64,000 bases of DNA from Flavobacteriales bacterium. GTDB lineage: Bacteria > Bacteroidota > Bacteroidia > Flavobacteriales_D > Parvicellaceae. Below are positions 54,890 to 64,000 of the stretch, one piece after another. Position 1 is the stretch's first letter. Each line of letters begins with the position of its first letter. The DNA is taken from positions 88,343 through 152,342 of the forward strand of contig JAOASC010000044.1 in assembly GCA_025210295.1 (NCBI GenBank), read 5' to 3'. The translations under genes and the position numbers were made by a program. The notes under the pieces are model-generated. The model made no database searches, had not been told where the DNA came from, and saw nothing but the letters and a program-made list of their open reading frames with translations.

Positions 54890-55216
54890 ATTGATAAAAA
54901 CTGAATTTCATAACAACATTGAGTTGAAATTTTAAGGAATCGATACTTAGTTAAGTTTGGTTAGAGTGTGGATACAAAAAAAGGAAAATCCAAAAAGAAT
55001 AAGTTGTTGGTCTCTGTTTGTACTTAAGCGGTTTTAAACAGATAGAAACGTTTATTTAGCTAATATACAGATTGCTGTTTACTATTTTTACAAGGACTAG
55101 AAAAGATAGGGGTAAATCGAAAGTGTTCAAGTGTTTTGGGGCTTGTGGGGTGACGTAAGAAGAATTTAAAAAGTAAGTTAAAGACTATAAAAGTAGGTCT
55201 GTTAAAATTAAATAAA
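54890..55216. other. Divergent intergenic region, dnaB / TSP3 giant
   Basis: About 330 AT-rich bases. I found no tRNA, terminator or repeat. In the plus direction only partial promoter matches are seen (TATTTTTA near 55085, one mismatch), so the promoter of the giant gene cannot be placed. The leader of the giant, if transcribed from there, would be over 100 bases. Confidence 0.4.
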
Positions 55217-58200
55217 ATGAATAAATTAATTTTTGTATTGTCGTTGTTATTGTTGGGAAATGCTTCGGCTCAAATAGTAACACCTTTTACTAAGCGCTTT
55301 GATGCAACTCAAAAAGGGAATATAGATTTTGTTTCTAATACGATTGTTCAGTGTGACGGAGGAGGAGGTGGAGGTGCGAACTGTGCGAATTTAATAACGG
55401 ATGTAGCACCTACAGTGTACCCCTATAGTCAGAACAATGACCATACTCCTATGTATGTAGATGTAGATGGAGACCCCACAACTTTTAGTTCCAGTTCTGA
55501 TAGTATAGACTTGCCTCAGTGTAGTGAAGTGCTGTGGGCAGGTCTTTATTGGGGGGCTCAACGACTTTCTTCTGATCCAGGGTATGATGATAGAGATAAA
55601 CTGAAGCTAAAAGTCGATGGAGGTAATTATATTGATCTTACAGCTGATTGGTTTATTGATAATACAGCGGGGTATGCCTCATATCACTGTTTTAAGGATG
55701 TTACTCATATCGTGAAAAATAATCCTCACAATGCTGTATATACAGTGGCAAATATGTATGCAATGGTAGGTCCCAATAATCAATGGGGAGCATGGAATAT
55801 TGTGGTAGTCTATAGGAATGAATTACTTACAATGAGGAATCTGACCGTCTATGATGGTGTAGCAAATGTTTCTGGTTCAACAAATGTTGATATTCCGATT
55901 TCAGGTTTTTTGGCGCCTATCTCAGGGCCTGTGACTTTTGATATAGGTGTTTTTGCTTATGATGGAGATCGAGGGTTTGATGGAGATCAGTTGTTGTTTG
56001 ATGGAGGAAGTGGATTTCAGAATGTTTCGAATACAACCAATCCCGTGAATGATGTTTTTAATTCTACGAATACAATAAGAGGTGTAGAAAGCACCTCTCA
56101 AAATCCATTGTTTTTTAATAATATATCTTATGATGCAGATGTCTTTTCGCCTGATAATTCAACTAAAAATTGGATCGGAAATTCAGCAACGTCTTGTGTT
56201 ATTAGAGAAACAACAGGTGGTGAGGCTATCTTGAGTCAAGTTATTACAATGGCAATAGATGTCTATGAGCCAGATGTAAGAGCATCTGTTTCTGTTACTG
56301 ATTTAAATGGAGGAGTTGTTAATCCAGGGGATGTTTTAGAGTACAGAGTAAAGGGGGTAAATTTAGGTTCTGATTCATCGATTAATACATTTATTACAGA
56401 TACGCTAGAATATAATGCAATATATATACCTGGTTCTATCAATATTGTGCATGGAGCGATTACTGGAGTACAAACAGATGCGGCAGGTGATGATGTCGGA
56501 GAGTATGATGCGCTCAATAGAACAGTAAAAGTTAGGATTGGGACAGGAGCTAACGCTACAATGGGAGGCCTTGTGAATAATGATCTTCTGGGAACTGATA
56601 GTACAGTATTTACTTTTAGAGTACGTGCTACAACAGATTGTATTGCATTGGCTTGCGATAACGTCTTGAATAATCAAGCAAATATTTTTGGGACAGGAAA
56701 TGTGTCAGGACATGCTTTTAGTAATAAGAGTAACCCTGATATTTTCGATGGTTTGGGTTGTCCGATTTTAGGAGAAACAGCTACTCCGATTAATGCAGCC
56801 TTGTGTATGTTGCCAAAAGATACTACAGTGACCCCTTACTTTTGCTTAGGTACCCCTTTTGTAGACTTGCCTTATTCAGGCTATACATTTTATGATAGCC
56901 TTGGTAATGCTGTCACTTCTGCAGGGTCAAATGGCGTTTACTATGCTATCAATGAAGCTTATGTTGGTTGTGTCGATACAGTAGTGGTAACAGTAGATAG
57001 TGTGGTCAATTGTGATGTGGATAATGATGGCGTTAGCAATGCTGTTGATATAGATGATGATAATGACGGAATACCAGATGTTCAAGAAGATTTAAATCTT
57101 GATGGAGATAATGATCCAATGACCAACCCAACAGATACGGATGGCGATGGAATTCCTGATGTTTATGATTTAGATTCCGATAACGATGGAATACCAGATC
57201 TTGTTGAAGCTGGAGGAGTAGATGTTAATGGTGATGGGCAAGTTGATACTTACCAAGATGAAGATAATGATGGAATACCAGATGTCGTTGATACTTCTAC
57301 TCAAGGGTGTGCTGATACTACTCCAATGGATGATATCTGTGATGCTAACCAAGGAGGTGTAGATACAGATGGTGATGGAGTTCAAGATACAGATGATAAC
57401 GATGCAGATGGAAATGGGATGGATGATTTAATGGAGACTAATCCATTAACTAATCCAGATACAGATGGAGATGGTGTAAATGATGTCGTCGATTTAGATT
57501 CCGATAACGATGGGATTACTGATCTTGTAGAGGTTGGTGGAGTAGATGCTAATGGCGATGGGCAAGTTGATTATGGAACACCAGGTGATGCCTCTACAAT
57601 GGCAGATGTTGATGGGGATGGGTTTGCTGATATCGTTGATGAAGATGATAATACATCGGTAGGAATTAACGATGGAGGAACAAACCATAATATAGCCGAT
57701 ACTGATGGTGATGGAATTGATAATTACTTAGATTTAGATTCCGATAATGACGGTATTGCTGATCTTGTTGAAGCTGGAGGTGTAGATCCAGATGGAGATG
57801 GTAGAGTACCTACTAATGGAAATGGAACTTTAGTTGCTGATGCAGATAATGATGGGTTAACAGATGATCCAGTTGTGGATACCGATAATGATGGAATAGC
57901 TGATCAACCTGTAGATACTGATGTTGTTGGTGGAGTTTCGATAACGAATCCTGACTCAGATTTAGATGGGGTTAATGATTACTTAGATCTCGACTCTGAT
58001 AACGATGGAATTGCGGATCTTGTTGAAGCCGGAGGTGTAGATGGTGATGGTGACGGACATGTCGATTACCCTACTCCAGGTGATGCTTCGACTATGGTAG
58101 ATGCTGATAATGATGGATTAACAGATGGGCTAGTTAAGGATACTAATAATGATGGTAGTGCCGATCAACCAATCGATGTCGATGTTACTGGAGGTGTCGC

Positions 58201-61200
58201 AATTGCTAACCCAGATACAGATAATGATGGTTTAGCTGATGTACTTGATATTGATGCTGATAATGATGGTATTGTTGATAATATAGAAGGACAATCAACA
58301 GTAGGGTATGTTGCTCCAAATGGAACAGACTCAGATGGTGATGGTTTAGATGATGCTTACGATGGTGATGATGAAAATACTGTGGGGATTTCAGGAGGAT
58401 TAGGGACGCCAATTATACCTAATGATAATGATGGTGATTTAAGTCCGGATTATGTGGATACTGATGCTGATAATGATGGAGAAAGTGATGTTATAGAAGG
58501 TTGGGATGCCAACAATGATGGAGTAACTGATGTTGTATTGTCTGGTTTAGATAGTGATAATGATGGGTTAGATGATGCTTTTGAAACTATCGTTTTAGAT
58601 GCTGTAACTGGTTCAGATGGTTCTAACGTAACGAATGGAGGTACAGTTCCAGCTGATTTTCCTGATCATGATACGCCCGGAACGCTTGAGTTAGATTGGA
58701 GAGATGGGGACACAGATGGAGATGGAGTTGCTGATATTGCAGATTTAGACAATGATAATGATGGTATCCCTGATGTCGAAGAGGATTTCAATCTAGATGG
58801 GGATAATGACCCCACAACCAATCCAACAGATACAGATGGAGACGGTATTCCAGATTATTTAGATTTGGATTCCGATAATGATGGAATTGCTGATTTAACT
58901 GAAGCAGGAGGTACTGATCTAGATAAAGATGGCCGAATCGACACGATGGAAGATGATGACCTAGATGGTATTCCAAATATTATGGATGTTGATTATACTT
59001 TGGGGGCAGATGCTAATAACGATGGAATTGATGATAGTGTTCAAGGTGGTACTGATAGTGATGGAGATGGGATACAAGATTCTGATGATCCAGATGCAGA
59101 TGGTGATGGGTTAGCTGATGTTGTAGATAATTTGGATAGCCCAGATAATGGAGGGGTAACAGAGGTCACATCTGGCAGCCCATTAGTAAATCCTGATAGT
59201 GACGGCGATGGTATTTTAGATGTATTGGATTTGGATTCCGATAATGATGGAATTACAGATATTATTGAAGCAGGTGGGGGAGATGCAAACGGCGATGGGC
59301 AAGTAGATTATGATACTCCAGGTGATGCGACTACAATGGCAGATGTCGATGTAGATGGTTATGCAGATGCGGTTGATCCAGAAAATGAAATCACTACTGT
59401 TAATGGAGATGGGGGGAATCCTCATCCTAGTCCAGATACCGATTTTGATGGAGTTCCAGACCAGTTAGATCTTGATTCCGATAATGATGGGATAACAGAT
59501 ATTATTGAAGCAGGATCTGAAGATCCAGATGGAGATGGTAGAGTTCCAGTTAATGCTGGAGGTACTTTAGTCACTGATGCAGATAATGATGGGTTAACAG
59601 ATAATCCAGTTGTAGATACAAATAGTGATGGAGTAGCTGATCAACCTGTGGATGTAGATGTCACAGGAGGAGTAGCAGTTGTTCCTGTAAATACAGATGG
59701 AACAGGAAAACCAGATTACTTAGATCTCGATTCCGATGATGATGGGATTACAGATATTATTGAAGCAGGAGGTGTTGATGCAGATGGCGATGGTCATGTT
59801 GATTATCCAACACCAGGAGATGCATCTACCATGACAGATGTTGATAATGATGGATTAACAGATGATCTAGTTGTAGATACCAATAATGATGGAGTAGCTG
59901 ATCAACCTATAGATGTTGATGTGATGGGAGGTGTAGCAATAACTAATCCAGATACTGATCATGATGGATTAACTGATGTTATAGATATTGATGCAGACAA
60001 TGATGGGATTGTAGATAATATAGAAAGTCAAACAACAACAGGTTATATAGCTCCTTTAGGAACAGATGTAGATGTAGATGGTTTAGATGATGCTTATGAT
60101 GCAGATAATGATTCTGTTGTAGGTATTGGAGGGGGGACAGGAGTAGCAGTTGTTCCTGTTAATACTGATAATGTAGATACACCTGATTATATAGATTTGG
60201 ATTCGGATAACGATGGTCAAGCTGATGTTGAAGAAGGGTGGGATATGAATGGAGATGACGACTTGATAGGGGATCTTCAGCCTAGTGGAAATGATTCTGA
60301 TAATGATGGACTTGATGATGCTTTTGATGTTGATGGAACTTCATCAGTTAATAATGGAGGAGGAACTAATAATGGACAAACGCCAACAGATGGAACAATT
60401 TCTAATGCTGATAACCTTTCTACTATAGAGCTGGATTGGAGAGAAGGAGACGCAGATGGAGACGGAGTCGCTGATATTGCAGATTTAGATGATGATAATG
60501 ATGGTGTTCCTGATGCCGAAGAGGATTTAAATCTAGATGGAGATAATGACCCAACAACCAATCCAACAGATACAGATGGCGATGGTATTCCTAATTATTT
60601 GGATTTAGATTCCGATAATGATGGTATTGCTGACTTAACTGAAGCAGGAGGTGTTGATCTTGATAAAGATGGTCGAATTGATACGATGGAAGATGATGAC
60701 TTAGATGGTATTCCAAATATTATAGATGTTGATTATACTATGGGTACAGATGCTAATAACGATGGAATTGATGATAGTGTTCAAGGTGGTACTGATAGTG
60801 ATGGTGATGGTATCCAGGATAGCGATGATCCAGACGCGGATGGAGATGGATTAGCAGATGTAGTGGATAATATAGACAGTCCCAACAATGGTTCGATTGT
60901 TGAAATTACTTCAGGAACGCCTTTAAAGAATCCTGATAGTGATGGCGATGGTATTTTAGATGTATTGGATTTGGATTCCGATAATGATGGAATTACAGAT
61001 ATTGTTGAAGCAGGTGGGGGAGATATAAACGGCGATGGGCAAGTAGATTATAATACTCCAGGTGATGCGACTACAATGACAGATGTCGATGTAGATGGTT
61101 ATGCAGATGCGGTTGATCCAGAAAATGAAATCACTACTGTTAATGGAGATGGAGGGAATCCCCATCCTATTCCAGATACCGATTTTGATGGAGTTCCAGA

Positions 61201-63760
61201 CCAGTTAGATCTAGATTCTGATAATGATGGGATAACTGATATTGTTGAGTCTGGATCTGAAGATCCAGATAGAGATGGAAGAGTCCCAGTTGATGTGGGG
61301 GAGGCATTGATAACAGATGCAGATAATGATGGGTTAACGGATAGTCCAATTGTAGATACTGATAATGACGGAACAGCTGATCAACCTGTAGATGTTGATG
61401 TCACGGGAGGTGTAGCAGTTGATCCTGTAAATACAGATGGAACAGGAAAACCAGATTACTTAGATCTAGATTCCGATGATGATGGGATTACAGACGTTAT
61501 TGAAGCAGGAGGTGTTGATGCAGATGGTGATGGTCATGTTGATTATCCAACACCAGGAGATGCATCTACCATGACAGATGTTGATAATGATGGATTAACA
61601 GATGATCCAGTTGTAGATACCAACAATGATGGAGTCGCTGATCAACCTATAGATGTTGATGTAATGGGAGGTGTCGCAATAACTAACCCAGATACAGATA
61701 ATGATGGATTAACTGATGTTATAGATATTGATGCAGATAATGATGGGATTGTAGATAATATAGAAAGTCAAACAACAACAGGTTATATAGCTCCTTTAGG
61801 AACAGATTTAGATGGAGATGGTTTAGATGATGCTTATGATGCCGATAATGATTCTGTTGTAGGAATTGGAGGGGGAACAGGTACTTCTGTTTCGCTAACT
61901 GATACAGATTTAGATGGTTTGTCAGATTGGTTGGATTTGGATTCAGATAATGATGGTGAAGTGGATGCTATTGAGGGGCATGATATGAATGGTGATGGTG
62001 TAGCAGATGTAACTCCAAGTGGAAATGATGCTGATCAAGATGGTTTAGATGATGCTTATGATTCAGATGATTCTGCAATTAACCCTACTAATAGTCAGGT
62101 TCCTACTGACTTTGCAGATGTGGATCTTCCAGGGGTGGGAGATATGGATTGGAGAGAGTTGGATAACGATGGAGATGGAATCAATGATGTTGTAGATTTA
62201 GATGACGATAATGATGGAATTCCTGATTATGTTGAACTTTGTGGTCCTGGTGCTACAGACTTTGTGTGTGTGTCAGACCCATCACTAGATGATGATCAAG
62301 ATGGAGTGATTAATATGTATGATGCTGATAATTGTACCTTAAATACTCATGGAATATGTGAGGATTTGGATACCGATAATGATGGAATTCCTGATGTTTT
62401 TGATTTAGATTCAGATAATGATGGAATAGCTGATATTGTTGAAGGTGGTGGAGAAGATGTCAATAATGATGGTGTTGTTGATAATATAAACCCAGATGGA
62501 ACATTGTCGGATGATGCAAATAATGATGGTATTTCAGATGATAATAGTTTGCCAAATCCACCAGATTTTGATAACGATGGACAGCCAGATTTTCAAGATT
62601 TAGATTCCGATAATGATGGGATTTATGATGTTGTTGAAGACGGAGGTGAAGATGTAGATAATAATGGATTGGTAGATGTTGTGAATCCTGATGGAACATT
62701 GTCAGATGATTCAGATGAAGATGGTTGGACAAATACAACACCATCAAATGGTCAAGAAGATACGGATGATGATGGTCGTCCAGATTATATTGATTTGGAT
62801 TCCGATAATGACGGAATTCCTGATATTGTTGAAGGTGGAGGCGATGATGTGAATAATGATGGAATGATTGATGATTTCAATGATTCAAATAATGATGGTG
62901 CTGATGATAATGATATGACAGATGGGTTGTTAGATACAGACGGAGATGGGGTAGCAGATCATGAAGATTTAGATTCAGATAATGATGGAATAGCAGATAT
63001 CGAAGAAGCAGGAGGGAGTGATGAAAATAACGATGGTGTTGTAGATAACTTTACTGATGCAGATGGAGATGGTTGGGATGATATTGCAGGTACTTCTACT
63101 CCAATTGATACTGATGAAGATGGAAATCCAGATTATACAGATTTAGATTCAGATAATGATGGAATTAATGATGTCATTGAGGGGCATCCTTATGAGGATT
63201 TAGGAGTGTTAGATCCTGATGGAGATGGTGTAATAGACAATTTAACAGATATTGATGGAGATGGTTGGAACGATGTTTCTGGTTCAAGTACTGGAAATGT
63301 ACCTGATACCGACGGAGATGGAATACCAGATTATCAAGATGTAGATTCAGATAATGATGGGGTTAACGATGATGTGGAATGGGATATTACGAATGATCAA
63401 ATAGGTTTTGACGATTGTGATCAAGATGGGGTTCCAAATTATATCGATGCGGATTTATGTGGTATCTCTATTCCAGAAGGATTCTCACCAAATGGAGATG
63501 GAGTCAATGATTTCTTTGTCATTGACGGAATGGAATATTACCCTAATTCTAAATTAGTGATTTTAAATCGATGGGGGAATAAGGTCTATGAATCAACAAA
63601 TTATCAAAATGATTGGGATGGCAAAAATATGTTTGGAGTAAGTATTGGTGGCGACGATCTTCCTATAGGAACATACTTCTACATCTTTGAAGCAGAAAGA
63701 CAAGATGAAAAGGGGAATGATGTTGAACCAACCAAAGGTTACGTTTACTTAAATAGATAA
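55217..63760 (+). CDS. Giant calcium-type (TSP3) repeat protein, T9SS type-B cargo
   Basis: 2847 residues, secreted. Signal peptide 1-18 (ends NASA). An N-terminal beta domain (about 20-345) has a Gly6 run and [15 protein letters not shown]11-like domain (about 350-500: [20 protein letters not shown]) and a short Ig-like stretch (about 535-595) follow. Residues about 597-2748 are an Asp/Asn/Gly-rich array of thrombospondin type-3-like repeats (recurring [10 protein letters not shown] and DTDGDGIPD), which should bind dozens of Ca ions. A type-B C-terminal domain ends it (about 2750-2847: [39 protein letters not shown]). T9SS export and surface attachment are expected; an adhesin or calcium-stiffened stalk is likely (inference). 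A PorP/SprF gene follows 58 bases later. Confidence 0.93.
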   Translation: MNKLIFVLSLLLLGNASAQIVTPFTKRFDATQKGNIDFVSNTIVQCDGGGGGGANCANLITDVAPTVYPYSQNNDHTPMYVDVDGDPTTFSSSSDSIDLPQCSEVLWAGLYWGAQRLSSDPGYDDRDKLKLKVDGGNYIDLTADWFIDNTAGYASYHCFKDVTHIVKNNPHNAVYTVANMYAMVGPNNQWGAWNIVVVYRNELLTMRNLTVYDGVANVSGSTNVDIPISGFLAPISGPVTFDIGVFAYDGDRGFDGDQLLFDGGSGFQNVSNTTNPVNDVFNSTNTIRGVESTSQNPLFFNNISYDADVFSPDNSTKNWIGNSATSCVIRETTGGEAILSQVITMAIDVYEPDVRASVSVTDLNGGVVNPGDVLEYRVKGVNLGSDSSINTFITDTLEYNAIYIPGSINIVHGAITGVQTDAAGDDVGEYDALNRTVKVRIGTGANATMGGLVNNDLLGTDSTVFTFRVRATTDCIALACDNVLNNQANIFGTGNVSGHAFSNKSNPDIFDGLGCPILGETATPINAALCMLPKDTTVTPYFCLGTPFVDLPYSGYTFYDSLGNAVTSAGSNGVYYAINEAYVGCVDTVVVTVDSVVNCDVDNDGVSNAVDIDDDNDGIPDVQEDLNLDGDNDPMTNPTDTDGDGIPDVYDLDSDNDGIPDLVEAGGVDVNGDGQVDTYQDEDNDGIPDVVDTSTQGCADTTPMDDICDANQGGVDTDGDGVQDTDDNDADGNGMDDLMETNPLTNPDTDGDGVNDVVDLDSDNDGITDLVEVGGVDANGDGQVDYGTPGDASTMADVDGDGFADIVDEDDNTSVGINDGGTNHNIADTDGDGIDNYLDLDSDNDGIADLVEAGGVDPDGDGRVPTNGNGTLVADADNDGLTDDPVVDTDNDGIADQPVDTDVVGGVSITNPDSDLDGVNDYLDLDSDNDGIADLVEAGGVDGDGDGHVDYPTPGDASTMVDADNDGLTDGLVKDTNNDGSADQPIDVDVTGGVAIANPDTDNDGLADVLDIDADNDGIVDNIEGQSTVGYVAPNGTDSDGDGLDDAYDGDDENTVGISGGLGTPIIPNDNDGDLSPDYVDTDADNDGESDVIEGWDANNDGVTDVVLSGLDSDNDGLDDAFETIVLDAVTGSDGSNVTNGGTVPADFPDHDTPGTLELDWRDGDTDGDGVADIADLDNDNDGIPDVEEDFNLDGDNDPTTNPTDTDGDGIPDYLDLDSDNDGIADLTEAGGTDLDKDGRIDTMEDDDLDGIPNIMDVDYTLGADANNDGIDDSVQGGTDSDGDGIQDSDDPDADGDGLADVVDNLDSPDNGGVTEVTSGSPLVNPDSDGDGILDVLDLDSDNDGITDIIEAGGGDANGDGQVDYDTPGDATTMADVDVDGYADAVDPENEITTVNGDGGNPHPSPDTDFDGVPDQLDLDSDNDGITDIIEAGSEDPDGDGRVPVNAGGTLVTDADNDGLTDNPVVDTNSDGVADQPVDVDVTGGVAVVPVNTDGTGKPDYLDLDSDDDGITDIIEAGGVDADGDGHVDYPTPGDASTMTDVDNDGLTDDLVVDTNNDGVADQPIDVDVMGGVAITNPDTDHDGLTDVIDIDADNDGIVDNIESQTTTGYIAPLGTDVDVDGLDDAYDADNDSVVGIGGGTGVAVVPVNTDNVDTPDYIDLDSDNDGQADVEEGWDMNGDDDLIGDLQPSGNDSDNDGLDDAFDVDGTSSVNNGGGTNNGQTPTDGTISNADNLSTIELDWREGDADGDGVADIADLDDDNDGVPDAEEDLNLDGDNDPTTNPTDTDGDGIPNYLDLDSDNDGIADLTEAGGVDLDKDGRIDTMEDDDLDGIPNIIDVDYTMGTDANNDGIDDSVQGGTDSDGDGIQDSDDPDADGDGLADVVDNIDSPNNGSIVEITSGTPLKNPDSDGDGILDVLDLDSDNDGITDIVEAGGGDINGDGQVDYNTPGDATTMTDVDVDGYADAVDPENEITTVNGDGGNPHPIPDTDFDGVPDQLDLDSDNDGITDIVESGSEDPDRDGRVPVDVGEALITDADNDGLTDSPIVDTDNDGTADQPVDVDVTGGVAVDPVNTDGTGKPDYLDLDSDDDGITDVIEAGGVDADGDGHVDYPTPGDASTMTDVDNDGLTDDPVVDTNNDGVADQPIDVDVMGGVAITNPDTDNDGLTDVIDIDADNDGIVDNIESQTTTGYIAPLGTDLDGDGLDDAYDADNDSVVGIGGGTGTSVSLTDTDLDGLSDWLDLDSDNDGEVDAIEGHDMNGDGVADVTPSGNDADQDGLDDAYDSDDSAINPTNSQVPTDFADVDLPGVGDMDWRELDNDGDGINDVVDLDDDNDGIPDYVELCGPGATDFVCVSDPSLDDDQDGVINMYDADNCTLNTHGICEDLDTDNDGIPDVFDLDSDNDGIADIVEGGGEDVNNDGVVDNINPDGTLSDDANNDGISDDNSLPNPPDFDNDGQPDFQDLDSDNDGIYDVVEDGGEDVDNNGLVDVVNPDGTLSDDSDEDGWTNTTPSNGQEDTDDDGRPDYIDLDSDNDGIPDIVEGGGDDVNNDGMIDDFNDSNNDGADDNDMTDGLLDTDGDGVADHEDLDSDNDGIADIEEAGGSDENNDGVVDNFTDADGDGWDDIAGTSTPIDTDEDGNPDYTDLDSDNDGINDVIEGHPYEDLGVLDPDGDGVIDNLTDIDGDGWNDVSGSSTGNVPDTDGDGIPDYQDVDSDNDGVNDDVEWDITNDQIGFDDCDQDGVPNYIDADLCGISIPEGFSPNGDGVNDFFVIDGMEYYPNSKLVILNRWGNKVYESTNYQNDWDGKNMFGVSIGGDDLPIGTYFYIFEAERQDEKGNDVEPTKGYVYLNR
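57006..63467 (+). repeat. TSP3-like Asp/Asn-rich repeat array
   Basis: Coding repeats based on TTAGATTCCGATAATGATGG-like units with many synonymous variants. The short unit (about 13-40 residues) is nested in longer units of about 70-100 residues and in super-repeats of about 570-580 residues. Confidence 0.9.
58690..61880 (+). repeat. 1740-bp super-repeat, two close tandem copies
   Basis: Copy 1 (58690-60140) and copy 2 (60430-61880) align base for base at an offset of exactly 1740 without indels. For example 60001-60060 equals 61741-61800 completely, and GCTGATATTGCAGATTTAGA recurs at 58730 and 60470. The remaining 290 bases of the period (60141-60429 against 61881 onward) differ. 1740 bp is 580 codons, so the frame is kept. 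Confidence 0.92.
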
Positions 63761-63767
63761 AAAGTTT

Positions 63768-63802
63768 CAAGGTAGTGTTGCTATTATTAGCAATACTACT
63801 TG
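63768..63802 (+). promoter_or_regulatory. Intercistronic hairpin between giant and PorP/SprF gene
   Basis: CAAGGTAGTGTTGCT pairs with AGCAATACTACTTG (one bulged G and one G-T pair) around an ATTATT loop. There is no T-run after it, so it is not a standard terminator; it could stabilise the upstream mRNA end or lower read-through into the PorP/SprF gene. Confidence 0.5.
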
Positions 63803-63818
63803 ATTAAAACAAAAAGTT

Positions 63819-64000
63819 ATGAAAAAGCTACTGATATCAGCATCATTATTACTGACAGGGATTATAACCTTTGCACAACAAGACGCGATGTTTACACATT
63901 ATATGTTTAACACCTTAGCTGTAAATCCAGGTTATGCAGGGAGTCGTGATGCGTTAACAATTACAGGTTTGCATAGAAGTCAATGGGTTAGTTTTCCAGG
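63819..64000 (+). CDS. PorP/SprF-family T9SS membrane protein (5' part)
   Basis: The first 60 codons are in the window. A signal peptide (KKLLISASLLLTGIITFAQQ) is followed by the family signature DAMFTHYMFNTLAVNPGYAG and the LHRSQWVSFPG motif, the same order as in the other two PorP/SprF proteins here. It lies 58 bases after the TSP3-like type-B cargo and is probably its export or anchoring partner. The hairpin between them may set the ratio of cargo to partner. Confidence 0.9.
   Translation, partial: MKKLLISASLLLTGIITFAQQDAMFTHYMFNTLAVNPGYAGSRDALTITGLHRSQWVSFP

Noticed and set aside
56263..62747. Many short minus-strand frames rich in His/Leu/Tyr or Ile/Ser
   Set aside because: Shadows of the Asp/Asn-rich TSP3 repeat; similar frames recur in each repeat copy.
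57006..63467. Regular DNA repeats that might suggest a CRISPR or satellite
   Set aside because: The repeats keep one open frame with synonymous changes and encode Ca-binding motifs; there are no unique spacers of fixed length.

Overview
The window is AT-rich chromosomal DNA of a Bacteroidota bacterium, most likely a marine Flavobacteriales member (Crocinitomicaceae/Cryomorphaceae-like; this placement is inference). Four things point there: type IX secretion (T9SS) cargo with type-B C-terminal domains, PorP/SprF-family outer-membrane proteins, an SDR-type L-threonine dehydrogenase of the flavobacterial kind, and TAnnTTTG promoter elements instead of sigma70-like -10 boxes. I saw no rRNA, tRNA, CRISPR array, IS element or prophage. 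Genes are tightly packed, and several neighbours share or overlap stop and start codons.

Layout. 1-1118: the 5' end of a minus-strand gene, then an SRPBCC/GyrI-like protein. 1199-19958: one long minus-strand block read right to left. It holds a small type-B T9SS cargo, PorP/SprF protein 1, a 3738-residue SprB-repeat adhesin, PorP/SprF protein 2, riboflavin synthase, and a large membrane receptor that fuses a periplasmic propeller to an adenylate cyclase and an HD domain. The block ends at a strong bidirectional terminator. 20119-23015: an envelope cluster (DUF4292 lipoprotein, EnvC-like coiled-coil/LytM protein, DUF3667 membrane protein). 23005-26113: an ABC transporter with a His-rich permease, a DUF3299-like protein and an alpha/beta hydrolase. 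26175-31687: PhoX-like lipoprotein, cold-shock protein, aspS, lepA. 31918-37681: glutaminyl-cyclase-like M28 peptidase, fructose-1,6-bisphosphatase, an active/inactive M16 peptidase pair, and a small membrane protein. 37857-42280: DEAD-box helicase, threonine dehydrogenase, MORN-like protein, tadA. 42323-48562: rnc-fabF-acpP, sufS and a large unknown membrane protein. 48772-54876: a degenerate half helicase, a small unknown, a pentaheme cytochrome-rhodanese pair, a possible one-heme lipoprotein, a GATase-like secreted protein, and dnaB. 55217-64000: a 2847-residue calcium-type (thrombospondin type-3) repeat protein with a type-B C-terminus, followed by a third PorP/SprF gene that runs off the edge.

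How it works together. The dominant theme is three separate modules, each a type-B T9SS cargo gene followed directly by a PorP/SprF gene. In Flavobacterium johnsoniae, SprF is needed to export SprB, so each PorP/SprF here is plausibly the dedicated exporter or anchor for the cargo next to it. Both giant adhesins have grown by internal block duplication. The SprB-like one carries a four-unit, 963-bp duplication, and the TSP3-like one a 1740-bp super-repeat with two very similar copies and an older third. The cyclase-HD receptor is directly adjacent (zero spacing) to riboflavin synthase and to the SprB/SprF-like module, which raises the possibility of cyclic-nucleotide signalling tied to the surface apparatus. 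Another oddity is an rnc gene with no ATG/GTG/TTG start, apparently starting at ATT across the fabF stop codon.
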